NCBI GenBank assembly: GCA_016191305.1
Contig: JACPOX010000028.1
Span: 1-12,212 of the forward strand
From: Legionella longbeachae
Lineage (GTDB): Bacteria; Pseudomonadota; Gammaproteobacteria; Legionellales; Legionellaceae
Length of the DNA stretch: 12,212 nt
Reading direction: 5' to 3'
Part shown: positions 1 through 6,300 of the stretch, one piece after another
Position numbering within the stretch: the first letter of the stretch is position 1
Layout: each line of letters starts with the position of its first letter
Program-made: the position numbers and the translations under genes
The notes under the pieces: generated by a model
The model's database searches: none
Told to the model about the DNA's origin: nothing
What the model saw: only the letters and a program-made list of their open reading frames with translations

Positions 1-52
1 ACTCACTTTTACTATAGAAAATCCAGGTAAATTTAGGATAAGATTGTACTTC

Positions 53-119
53 GGCACTTTAATCTCCTTTTTGATCGCAAAATCAAGGATTTAGTTTAGA
101 CTAATTTGATTAAAGTGCC
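53..119. repeat. 67-bp element with perfect 12-bp inverted ends
   Basis: The 12-mer GGCACTTTAATC at 53-64 is the exact reverse complement of GATTAAAGTGCC at 108-119. The 43-bp interior has small hairpins (AAATC/GATTT near 81-91, TTAGT/ACTAA near 91-105) and no coding capacity. The right end coincides almost exactly with the place where the ATPase reading frame to the right loses continuity, because its open frame runs back only to position 110. This suggests an insertion-sequence end, a MITE-like remnant or a collapsed IS that cut the ATPase gene. Nothing else recognisable lies in 1-208. No target duplication is evident, and I cannot name the parent family. Confidence 0.5.
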
Positions 120-208
120 CCCTTAATTGGTGTAGAGCCGAAAAACTTGCTCGTCTCTCCCCTGAGGAAGTAAGCAGACTTGAATTTTTAGAGAAGTCAC
201 TTCTCGAT

Positions 209-1975
209 TTGCAGAATAATAATCCTGAAAAGGTGATTCAACAACTTACGCTACAGCTTAGTCGAGTGGAAAAGCTAATCCAATACCTCAAAGAAATAGA
301 ATCTACACTTTCGATTGAGGCTATTGAGTCCGTTTTGCGTGCACGGAAAGATTTTCTCCTTAAGAACGAAGAAGCTAGACGGTTGCGAGAAGCAACGATG
401 TCCGAAGAGATGCTGCCTGGAACTGGTACTGATATTTGGACGAAGCTTTGGGAAGTGGCACGTCATTTTTCGCAGGAGTTGGCTTATCCGAACAAAATAT
501 ATCCATTTGTAGAAGACGGAGCCCAGTGTGTCCTATGTCAACAAAAACTTGATCTTATATCATCTGAACGACTTAAACGGTTTGAATCCTTTGTGATTTC
601 AACGGCTGAGCGTGATCTTCGAAAGTTCAAGGAGAGATTCATAGGGTTACAAGAAAAATTTATTGGGCTTCACAAAATAATTGAATCTGTTGATGAAGTG
701 CTAAAGGAAATCATCATTGAATACAAGGAAGTTACAGATGGGATAGCAACTGCACTTTTGGCTAATGGCAATCGACAAAAAGACATCACTTCGGCTCTTC
801 GGGAAAGCAAAGATTTTTCCCCGGACAGTTGTAGTCCTCTTATATTGGTTTCTGATAAAGCAGAAGAGCTTCATTTAGCAATTGAAGCCCGAATTAAAGT
901 GCTTCGCTCCAACACTGACGATCAAACTCACAAACATATGATTGCTGAGGTGCAAGAGTTACGTGCACGCAAGATTCTGACGAAACATCAAAACACTGTT
1001 CTTGAAGATATCGAGCGTCGGAAAAAGTATGCTGCCTATGGACTCTGTATAGATGAAACCAAAACACAAGCGATTACTCAGAAAAGTACTGCTATTACCA
1101 AAATAGCAGTATCACAGAGGCTTAAGCAGAGTTTCAAAGAAGAATTGCTCAATTTGTCTTTCAATCATGCTGAGGTAGAGTTAAAAGAATTTGGTGGTAC
1201 AGATGGCGTTTTCTATCATAAATTGGTTCTTACTCGTGCACCTGGTGTTGATTTGCATAAAATTGTAAGCGAGGGCGAGCAGCGTTGTTTATCTATAGCT
1301 GCATTTTTTGCGGAACTTAGCACTGCAGACGATCCTTCGGCTATAGTATTTGATGACCCTGTGTCTTCGCTTGATTACTTATGGCGACAAAGTGTAGCAA
1401 GACGCTTGGTATTAGAGGCTAAAACTCGACAAGTTATTGTCTTTACTCATGATGTAGTGTTTTTGCTGCTTCTTAAGCAATTTGCTGAAGAGTTGGATGT
1501 CGAACAATCAGATCAACACATCCGCTTTCTCTCCAAAGGAGCAGGGGTGTGCACAGAGGAACTTCCGTGGGTAGCATCGCCTGTGAAGAAAAAAATAGGC
1601 TACTTGAAAAAGATTTATCAAGAAGTAGACAAACTTTATCGTGACGGTCATCAAGATGCTTACGAGAAAGAGACCAAGCATATTTATGGTTTGCTGCGAG
1701 AATCATGGGAGCGAGCCCTTGAAGAAGTACTTTTGGGTGGTGTAGTCGAACGTTACAGGCCAAGCATTCAGACGCAACAAGTTGATCAAATTGCAGATAT
1801 TACTCCAGAAGATTGTAAAACTCTTAATACTGCTATGACTAAATGCTCAAAGTGGCTGGCTGGACATGATCAAGCTCCTGCCGCACGTGCACCAATACCT
1901 CTACCTACAGAGTTAAATACCGATATTCAAGCTTTAGAAAATTGGGTAAGCGCTATTCGAAAACGTCGTCAGTAA
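209..1975 (+). CDS. 5'-truncated coiled-coil AAA/ABC-type ATPase (zinc-hook-like, Walker A missing)
   Basis: This is the C-terminal part of a RecF/SMC/Rad50-like ATPase of the AAA_13 type, often found in anti-phage loci. Residue numbers count from the TTG at 209. A charged coiled coil (about 1-100) leads to a CVLC motif (C107, C110) resembling a single zinc-hook CxxC, then a second coiled coil (about 115-310). The ABC signature SEGEQ (354-358), Walker B IVFDDP (379-384), D-loop SSLD and H-loop FTHD (H414) follow. No Walker A is present. The frame is open and coding-like upstream to about 110-134 without an ATG, so the TTG start is only formal and the real gene began further left. The likely ATP-binding N-terminus was lost at the inverted-repeat element, which predicts no function. 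The C-terminal tail has R497, E501 and H553, vaguely like PrrC/RloC anticodon nucleases, but this is weak. Its stop lies 20 bp from the convergent helicase gene. Confidence 0.75.
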   Translation: MQNNNPEKVIQQLTLQLSRVEKLIQYLKEIESTLSIEAIESVLRARKDFLLKNEEARRLREATMSEEMLPGTGTDIWTKLWEVARHFSQELAYPNKIYPFVEDGAQCVLCQQKLDLISSERLKRFESFVISTAERDLRKFKERFIGLQEKFIGLHKIIESVDEVLKEIIIEYKEVTDGIATALLANGNRQKDITSALRESKDFSPDSCSPLILVSDKAEELHLAIEARIKVLRSNTDDQTHKHMIAEVQELRARKILTKHQNTVLEDIERRKKYAAYGLCIDETKTQAITQKSTAITKIAVSQRLKQSFKEELLNLSFNHAEVELKEFGGTDGVFYHKLVLTRAPGVDLHKIVSEGEQRCLSIAAFFAELSTADDPSAIVFDDPVSSLDYLWRQSVARRLVLEAKTRQVIVFTHDVVFLLLLKQFAEELDVEQSDQHIRFLSKGAGVCTEELPWVASPVKKKIGYLKKIYQEVDKLYRDGHQDAYEKETKHIYGLLRESWERALEEVLLGGVVERYRPSIQTQQVDQIADITPEDCKTLNTAMTKCSKWLAGHDQAPAARAPIPLPTELNTDIQALENWVSAIRKRRQ

Positions 1976-1995
1976 TCTTTTTATTGAATATTGGA

Positions 1996-3399
1996 CTACT
2001 CAGTAAGCCAACAAAAGGTATTAACCAACTTCATTTGACTCACCGTCTTACAAGGCACTTCCATTAGTTTTGGATTCATAACAACCACCGATAAGCATTG
2101 AGCGCGAGATATAGCTACATTCAACCGATTTTTACTATAAAGGAACTCAATATTGCGTGGTAAATCCTCAGCACTTGAAGTGACCATTGAAACAAGGACA
2201 ATAGGTGCTTCTTGTCCTTGAAACTTATCCACCGGACCTACTTGCGCCCCCTCTGGTAAAATAGAGCGTAAATGATTGACCTGCACGTTGTAGGGAGTCA
2301 CAACAAGAATGTCTTTGGAGGTTATTGTACGTAGCTCTTTACCATCTTCTTTAAACTGCTGTTTAAGTAGATTCTGATAAAGATTCTTAATGATTATGCC
2401 CTCTTCAATACTTTTTTGAGAGCAACCTTCATGAGTAGCATCAATCACATGAATTCCCTCTTCAGGCAAAGCAATGCCATTAAATATTAAAGATCGATTA
2501 GATGTTGATTCATGTGCGTAAAGTCTACCTTCATAGAAGGCGTCTGAAATGAACTGGCAAACGCTTGGTCGCATTCTTCGCGTATTATCTAAAAATACAC
2601 CTTGCTCAGGTGGTATGGTCGCATGACCACCTAGAAGGAAATCAAGAATCGAAAGACCTGCTTCGCCAGGATGAGTTCCTTGAATAGCCTGTCCAAGCTG
2701 CATTTGATCACCGATCAAAATAATATTCTTGGCAGCAGTCCCCATAGCAACGACATTAGCTACGGCAACCTGACCTGCTTCATCAATAAACAAGTAATCG
2801 AGTTGTTCTATCAAATAGGTGCTAGAAAAAAACCATGCTGTACCAGCAAGGAGATTTTCATTTAATGTAAGTGATTCTGTTTTCTCTACGCTCTTTATAC
2901 ATCGCCCGTCATAGTAAGATTCCACATTTCCTTTAGTAGCTTTTTTTGCTCCTTCAAATTGGAAACCTTGCTCATTGGCAACCACCTCAATTTTATCTAA
3001 TAGATTATGAATAGCCTTGTGGGCATTTGCTGCAACACCTATCTTTTTGCCTCGACGCATAAGTTCAACAATAATATGGCTGCTGGTATAAGTTTTCCCT
3101 GCTCCAGGTGGGCCTTGTATAAAAAGATAGCTATTATCTAGGTTATTTATAATTTCTAATGTCTCTTTCTGAAGATCTGAAGTAATCAAAGCTGTACCAG
3201 CAGTTTTACCATGAATGCGCGGCAATGCTTTGTTTAAAATATCTTTAATTACCTGAAAACTATCAGATCCCTCTATAACGTTATCCGCAACACTGTAAAT
3301 GGCTGATCGGATGCTCTTAGCCTCAATAGGCTTTTCAGGACCAATTGAAAAACGATCAGGTGGTGGTTCTTGCTTATTTCCTCTTTTAATTTGAACCAA
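1996..3399 (-). CDS. SF1 (UPF1/DNA2-like) helicase domain, truncated TM0106-type RecB-like nuclease/helicase
   Basis: This is an ATP-dependent nucleic-acid helicase module. Motifs in order: Walker A GPPGAGKT (residues 96-103), motif Ia region ANAHKAIHNLL, motif II DEAGQ (206-210), motif III GDQMQLGQ (230-237), motif IV TRRMRP (273-278), motif V VDKFQGQE (390-397) and motif VI RLNVAISRA (425-433). The lead-in IKRGNKQEPPPDRF and the closing NVAISRAQCL...TVSQMKLVN match what I recall of the TM0106-family nuclease-helicases. Those are about 1,000 residues or more, with an N-terminal RecB-like nuclease that is absent here. The start is a TTG directly after a run of six A on the coding strand, with an in-frame TGA just upstream. 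It is probably not a true start but the far side of a frameshift. The helicase core looks intact, but without the nuclease half the gene is probably non-functional. It converges on the ATPase gene. Confidence 0.75.
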   Translation of the reverse strand: MVQIKRGNKQEPPPDRFSIGPEKPIEAKSIRSAIYSVADNVIEGSDSFQVIKDILNKALPRIHGKTAGTALITSDLQKETLEIINNLDNSYLFIQGPPGAGKTYTSSHIIVELMRRGKKIGVAANAHKAIHNLLDKIEVVANEQGFQFEGAKKATKGNVESYYDGRCIKSVEKTESLTLNENLLAGTAWFFSSTYLIEQLDYLFIDEAGQVAVANVVAMGTAAKNIILIGDQMQLGQAIQGTHPGEAGLSILDFLLGGHATIPPEQGVFLDNTRRMRPSVCQFISDAFYEGRLYAHESTSNRSLIFNGIALPEEGIHVIDATHEGCSQKSIEEGIIIKNLYQNLLKQQFKEDGKELRTITSKDILVVTPYNVQVNHLRSILPEGAQVGPVDKFQGQEAPIVLVSMVTSSAEDLPRNIEFLYSKNRLNVAISRAQCLSVVVMNPKLMEVPCKTVSQMKLVNTFCWLTE

Positions 3400-3526
3400 T
3401 TTTTTATCTCATCAATAGCAAAGGCTGTTCCAACTGAATTCAAAGTTGCCGTGTCTATTGCGGAATCACCTACTCGAACTTTGTATTCCTGTGGGGGAAA
3501 ATTATAGTTATAAATAAACGAACGTT
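3400..3526 (-). pseudogene. short coding-like remnant between helicase and RhuM fragments
   Basis: On the minus strand, one frame from about 3503 down to 3406 reads PPQEYKVRVGD, then AIDTATLNSVGTAFAIDEIK. This looks like real protein and would join the helicase lead-in (VQIKRGNKQ) if one base were added or removed in the T run at 3400-3405. I infer that it is the upstream part of the same gene, frameshifted. Its left limit falls near a 9-bp direct repeat AGTTATAAA (3506-3514 and 3529-3537), the second copy of which lies in the end of the rhuM fragment. That fits a deletion between short repeats. The family assignment of this stretch is not certain. Confidence 0.4.
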
Positions 3527-3817
3527 TCAGTTATAAAACTGAGTATTGTAATTTTTACCATCACTGGCAGTTATCCGGAATTTCCGGATAACTGAATCTT
3601 CTTGTAACTCACCGCTAGCATAAATATTTTGCAAGTGCTCACTAATTGTTCGAATGTCAACTTTAAACAACTCAGCCATCAATTTTTGAGTTAACCAGAT
3701 AGAACCATCCTCATAGCGTACTTCAATGCCATTTTCACCGGATTGTTGAGTAAAAATAAGAAATTCAGCGGTACTATTACGAATAGTTAGTTTATGTTCT
3801 GGAGTTTTATCGCTCAT
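3527..3817 (-). CDS. RhuM-family protein, C-terminally truncated
   Basis: The fragment has 96 residues. The segment EVRYEDGSIWLTQKLMAELF followed by ISEHLQNIYASGELQEDSV and ITASDGKNYNTQFYN is the conserved N-terminal region of the RhuM (virulence protein RhuM, Fic/Bro-N-like associated) family. Complete members are roughly 300-350 residues, and TQFYN is normally followed by LDVIISVGYR-type sequence. Here it runs straight into a stop, so the C-terminal two-thirds are lost. The ATG has a GAGG ribosome-binding site about 7 bases upstream. RhuM genes are commonly embedded in type I restriction-modification loci and genomic islands, which fits the neighbouring remnants. The biochemical role of the family is unclear. 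The fragment is probably non-functional. Confidence 0.8.
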   Translation of the reverse strand: MSDKTPEHKLTIRNSTAEFLIFTQQSGENGIEVRYEDGSIWLTQKLMAELFKVDIRTISEHLQNIYASGELQEDSVIRKFRITASDGKNYNTQFYN

Positions 3818-3881
3818 ACCATAACCTCGTTGTAGAAAATATTTTATGACAATAATTTTTATTCATTATTATATAAAGTCC

Positions 3882-3907
3882 AAAAGCCAATAATTAATGG
3901 CTTTTTT
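3882..3907. terminator. hairpin with flanking A/T runs, probable bidirectional terminator
   Basis: AAAAGCCA (3882-3889) pairs perfectly with TGGCTTTT (3898-3905) across an 8-base loop, and the T run continues to 3907. On the minus strand the stem is also followed by T residues. It sits between the helix-turn-helix gene and the rhuM fragment, so minus-strand transcripts from the former would end here. Confidence 0.55.
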
Positions 3908-3939
3908 GAAACATTTATCCTTATTGATAATTAACTAAT

Positions 3940-3960
3940 TTGGCAACAGCTTGTTGCCAA
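3940..3960. repeat. perfect 9-bp stem, 3-nt loop hairpin
   Basis: TTGGCAACA (3940-3948) pairs perfectly with TGTTGCCAA (3952-3960) around GCT. It lies just 3' of the helix-turn-helix gene's stop codon on the minus strand. There is no strong T run after it in that direction, so it could be an mRNA-stabilising 3' hairpin, a weak terminator or a protein-binding dyad. Confidence 0.5.
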
Positions 3961-3981
3961 TCTTTTACCAATAAAATGTAT

Positions 3982-4176
3982 TTATGTGGGTTGCTCCGCT
4001 GCATTTCCAGAAATTACCCATTCATCAATTTCACTGGATTTAAACCGCCATTGTTTACCAACGCGATGAGCAGGAATACGGTTTTTTTCAAGCCAACGGT
4101 AGATTGTTACCGAAGAAACACCTAAATACTCTGCAACTCCATCTACTGAAATCCATTTATCTACTGTTGTGTCCAT
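3982..4176 (-). CDS. excisionase/MerR-type helix-turn-helix DNA-binding protein
   Basis: This is a complete 64-residue protein. WISVDGVAEYLGVSSVTIYR followed by WLEKNRIPAHRVGKQWRF and DEWV is the classic excisionase-family winged helix-turn-helix (HTH_17, BldC/AlpA-like): helix 1 about residues 10-17, recognition helix about 21-29, wing about 36-46. Such small proteins act as recombination directionality factors in mobile elements, or as regulators at the head of type I restriction-modification operons. The C-terminal form DEWVxSGxAA resembles the latter group. The ATG is well supported, with AAAGGGG six bases upstream and a good promoter further up. It is the one gene in the left block that looks intact. 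With its partners truncated, its original targets are unknown. Confidence 0.8.
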   Translation of the reverse strand: MDTTVDKWISVDGVAEYLGVSSVTIYRWLEKNRIPAHRVGKQWRFKSSEIDEWVISGNAAEQPT

Positions 4177-4216
4177 AATGAACCCCTTTCAGTATTAACA
4201 ATAAATAAAGCTAATG

Positions 4217-4245
4217 ATTATCAAAGATAACTTATGCAAACTCAA
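4217..4245 (-). promoter_or_regulatory. sigma70-type promoter for the helix-turn-helix gene
   Basis: Reading the minus strand, TTGAGT (-35, at 4240-4245) is separated by exactly 17 bases from GATAAT (-10, at 4217-4222). The boxes match consensus at 4/6 and 5/6 positions. The -10 lies about 40 bases before the ATG at 4176, leaving room for the AAAGGGG ribosome-binding site. Confidence 0.5.
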
Positions 4246-4496
4246 GTTTCTATGAAAAATACAATTTTTAACAAGCAGATAATTGAAGGGTAACACTATA
4301 AAAAAGGGAGTTTACAGAGACTAATCCTGTGTCGAGGGAAAATTATCTAATTTTGAGGTGAGTAAAGGTAAAGTAAAACTGAAGTGAACTCAAGGAACTT
4401 AGGGAACCATACTGATTTATAAGCATTTTGTTCCCTCCTTCTCGTATTAACTAAGAGAACCAGAGGGAACAATTTAAAATTTAACTCTTCTAAAAA
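4246..4496. other. intergenic region without a recognisable gene
   Basis: No plausible protein or RNA gene is seen in the spacer between the helix-turn-helix gene and the DUF927 fragment. It is purine-rich and carries several AGGGAA/GGGTAA-like words (near 4288, 4336 and 4401). It also contains the large hairpin at 4428-4472. It may once have held the end of the mobile element that carried the DUF927 gene, but no attachment site can be identified. Confidence 0.4.
4428..4472. terminator. long two-part hairpin 3' of the DUF927 fragment
   Basis: TTGTTCCCTC (4428-4437) pairs with GAGGGAACAA (4463-4472), and inside it TTCTC (4439-4443) pairs with GAGAA (4455-4459). The structure begins about 24 bases after the DUF927 gene's stop on the minus strand. 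A short TTTT follows the stem in that direction only after the complement of 4424-4427, so the U tract is weak. It is a probable terminator or 3' stabilising hairpin. Confidence 0.4.
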
Positions 4497-4976
4497 TTAT
4501 GAATTTTCATTAGAACCAAGACATATGTGATATAAGAGAGCATTTACTCCATTAAGTTTAACGCTTTTTGCCCGCTTATCTTTGTCTCGCTCAACAAGCC
4601 AGCCCGCTTCCTCCAACGTATCCAATATTTTTCGAAGATCAAACCCAGGGGCTGCCTCTTGAATAGCATCGGAAGTAAACATATAGACTCGTCCGCTCAT
4701 GCTATTTTTCCACCATCCAGCCCTGTTTTTAATTGATTCTGCATCACTGAATAAAGAAAAGCGGGAGTCACCATGTTTCAGTACAAAATTTGTTATAGCA
4801 TTCAATATCTGGCGATCTTCTGTTTTTCCGTCGCCCCTAAATTCATGCCAAGAATGGTAAGCCATTATAGATGCATTTAAAGCCTCATTCGTCTCCCATC
4901 CAGTTAAGCCATATTTAGTAGCCAATTCACCAGCAAATCCTATCAATGAAAATATACCTGCAGCACGAGATGACAC
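4497..4976 (-). CDS. C-terminal fragment of DUF927-type mobile-element primase/helicase
   Basis: The protein matches the C-terminal end of DUF927 proteins (P4-like and plasmid superfamily II helicase derivatives): AAGIFSLIGFAGELATKYGL, TGWETNEAL, then FVLKHGDSRFS and GFDLRKILDTLEEAGWL. Full-length members usually have 500 or more residues, with a catalytic RecA-like core that is missing here. The formal start is the GTG at 4974-4976, but the same frame stays open and coding-like upstream to about 5060 (NLIAEDIQHLPALYAEI), where a TAA stops it. The true coding remnant is thus about 4497-5060. It is bordered by an IS30-derived element beginning at 5079, and insertion or a linked deletion likely removed the 5' part. 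It marks a former phage-satellite or plasmid-like element. Confidence 0.7.
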   Translation of the reverse strand: MSSRAAGIFSLIGFAGELATKYGLTGWETNEALNASIMAYHSWHEFRGDGKTEDRQILNAITNFVLKHGDSRFSLFSDAESIKNRAGWWKNSMSGRVYMFTSDAIQEAAPGFDLRKILDTLEEAGWLVERDKDKRAKSVKLNGVNALLYHICLGSNENS

Positions 4977-5078
4977 CCCATCATTAGAAAAAAAAGCGTT
5001 TGAATCACAAATTTCTGCGTATAAAGCCGGTAGATGCTGGATATCCTCAGCTATCAGGTTTTAGCCTCGGGTGGCGCA

Positions 5079-5562
5079 TTCTAACTCCAAGTGCGACAAT
5101 CATTTTTATATTGCTGTATAAACACTTCCTTAGGCACTTTAAATCCTAAACATTTCCTTGGGCATAGGTTCATTTTAGTGAGCTTCTGATATTTCATCCT
5201 TCCTGAAATTTGCTCGGGACTCCAACCTTTCTTTAAACTTCTGAACACGTAGTCTCGTAAATCTAATTTACTGCCACGACCATTTGAGGCTCTTGCTACT
5301 GCTTTCTGATGAGCTATACCAGGCAAATATATATGCTCTTTGTTGCGGTTAACCTCTCTATATAGAGTCGATGGATGTCTTGATAGTTTTTTCGATATCG
5401 CTCTTATCGATAAACCCATATCAAGATAAGTATATAATCGTTGTCGATCTTTCTTTGTTAAATGAGTATAATCCCTCATGTGACAGGCTCCTTTGATTTG
5501 ATATTCTCGTATTCAACAACTTGAATATACAGCATTTTTGTCTGTCGCACTTTTAATTAGAA
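5079..5562. mobile_element. IS30-family element, internally deleted, both terminal inverted repeats kept
   Basis: The left end TTCTAACTCCAAGTGCGACA (5079-5098) matches the complement of the right end TGTCGCACTTTTAATTAGAA (5543-5562) at 17 of 20 positions, which marks terminal inverted repeats. Between them lies only a shortened transposase gene. Intact IS30 elements are about 1.0-1.2 kb, so roughly 600 bp are missing from the middle. Because both ends survive, a related full-length transposase could in principle still mobilise it. No clear short target duplication flanks it. Confidence 0.7.
5081..5479 (-). CDS. IS30-family transposase, in-frame internal deletion
   Basis: The 132-residue product begins MRDYTHLTKKDRQRLYTYLD and carries the IS30 N-terminal helix-turn-helix region (SIRAISKKLSRHPSTLYREV, residues 24-43) and GWSPEQISGRM (85-95). 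After residue about 100 it jumps directly to the normal C-terminal tail (LCPRKCLGFKVPKEVF, 105-120). The whole DDE catalytic core is absent. The deletion keeps the reading frame, and the stop codon lies inside the left terminal repeat, as is usual for this family. An AAGGAG ribosome-binding site precedes the ATG. The protein cannot catalyse transposition. It might still bind the IS ends, but simple decay is the conservative reading. Confidence 0.8.
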   Translation of the reverse strand: MRDYTHLTKKDRQRLYTYLDMGLSIRAISKKLSRHPSTLYREVNRNKEHIYLPGIAHQKAVARASNGRGSKLDLRDYVFRSLKKGWSPEQISGRMKYQKLTKMNLCPRKCLGFKVPKEVFIQQYKNDCRTWS

Positions 5563-5571
5563 TTTGCCTTC

Positions 5572-5998
5572 TCATTTAAGGGGGTAGCTATAATCCAATA
5601 ACATTCGGTTAGCATATATAGCTTTAACACCACGGGTACTTTTCCATTTATTAATTGGCTTTCTTGATTGTCTCGTGAGTGACGACCGGGTCTGATTTTT
5701 CTGGCGCACTCTTGAAATACACTTAAGTATGTTGCTTAAAAAGCCAAAATCTTCATTGCCAACAAGACAAAGTAATTTTCCCAGGCTACGTCCGACTACC
5801 AGTAAACAGTTTTTAAAATTGATTTTTTAAAGTTTCTTATCTCACCGCAAAAATTTTCCAGTAGCTATTTTTTGGGTCGCCAGAACTAGTTCCATTAAGA
5901 GGTTCTGATGGTGGCGGTAATTGTTTATCAGCTTGCGCTTCAAATATTCTAGCAAGATTAATCAGCAACATGTGGGCATAGCATTCCTGTTTTACCCC
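5572..5998 (-). pseudogene. decayed C-terminus of IS4-family transposase
   Basis: Reading the minus strand from about 5998, one frame gives GVKQECYAHMLLINLARIFE and a segment ending YWKIFAVR before a stop at 5837-5839. After a shift near the T run at 5823-5828, another frame continues INFKNCLLVVGRSLGKLL, then NILKCISRVRQKNQTRS, SRKPINKWKSTRGVKA and a stop at 5572-5574. The GVKQExYAHxLL motif, followed by the INFKNCL and RKPxxKW segments, is typical of the C-terminal end of IS4-group DDE transposases. At least one frameshift and loss of the N-terminal part make it a dead remnant. It abuts the IS982-like remnant at about 6000, and its stop lies only 9 bp from the IS30 element's right end. Confidence 0.65.
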
Positions 5999-6003
5999 GC
6001 AAT

Positions 6004-6207
6004 ATGTACGAACAACAACTATTAAATCAGCGTGGCATTATTGAAACAATATTTAACTGTTTGAAACCTAAATGCCACATTTGACATACAAGAAATCGTT
6101 CTGTACTTAATGCTATGTCTCATTTGGCTGCCTATACTATCGATCCACTGAAATTGTCTGCGGTTAAACTCCTGACAAAGGAGCCTGCGTTGTTTACTAC
6201 AAATTAA
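6004..6207 (+). pseudogene. decayed C-terminus of IS982-like transposase
   Basis: The plus-strand frame reads NMYEQQLLNQRGIIETIFNC then LKPKCHI, a TGA at 6082-6084, then HTRNRSVLNAMSHLAAYTID and PLKL before TAA. RGIIETIF..LK...H.RNRSVLNAM resembles the RxxIETxxxxLKxxxxxEHxRHRS end of IS982-family transposases. The internal stop and missing N-terminus show a dead copy. The TGA replaces a position where a single base change would restore a sense codon. No terminal repeat was identified with confidence. Confidence 0.6.
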
Positions 6208-6300
6208 ACTTAAAAAAACTCCGAACTAGGGTTTAACAAATCGGAATACCGTTCCAGACACCCTTCCCGTTCAAGTGTCTATGCATCACACGCCTATGAT
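6208..6300. other. short spacer between IS remnant and methyltransferase stop
   Basis: No gene is seen. It contains a weak hairpin AGACAC (6256-6261) / GTGTCT (6275-6280) just 3' of the methyltransferase stop on the minus strand. There is no U tract, so it is not a convincing terminator. The polyketide operon probably ended here before IS insertion. Confidence 0.35.

Noticed and set aside
3940..4125. Plus-strand open frame opposite the helix-turn-helix gene
   Set aside because: It is an antisense shadow of a recognisable gene that has a good ribosome-binding site and promoter on the other strand.
3527..4176. Helix-turn-helix gene plus RhuM fragment as a toxin-antitoxin pair
   Set aside because: RhuM is clearly a truncated piece of a larger protein, a terminator-like hairpin separates the two, and the small protein matches the excisionase type rather than an antitoxin.
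4246..4496. Repeated GGGAA/GGGTA words as a direct-repeat array, CRISPR or origin iterons
   Set aside because: The words are short, irregularly spaced and not part of longer conserved units, and no repeat-spacer periodicity exists.
4988..4995. A8 run in the DUF927 remnant as another slippage site
   Set aside because: The frame is continuous through it without any shift, so nothing indicates slippage.
6082..6084. TGA inside the IS982-like frame as a recoded codon
   Set aside because: The copy lacks its N-terminus and sits among other dead IS remnants. Ordinary decay explains the stop, and no recoding signal is visible.
6256..6280. Hairpin after the methyltransferase as an operon terminator
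   Set aside because: The stem is only 6 bp with a 13-base loop and there is no T run following it on the minus strand.
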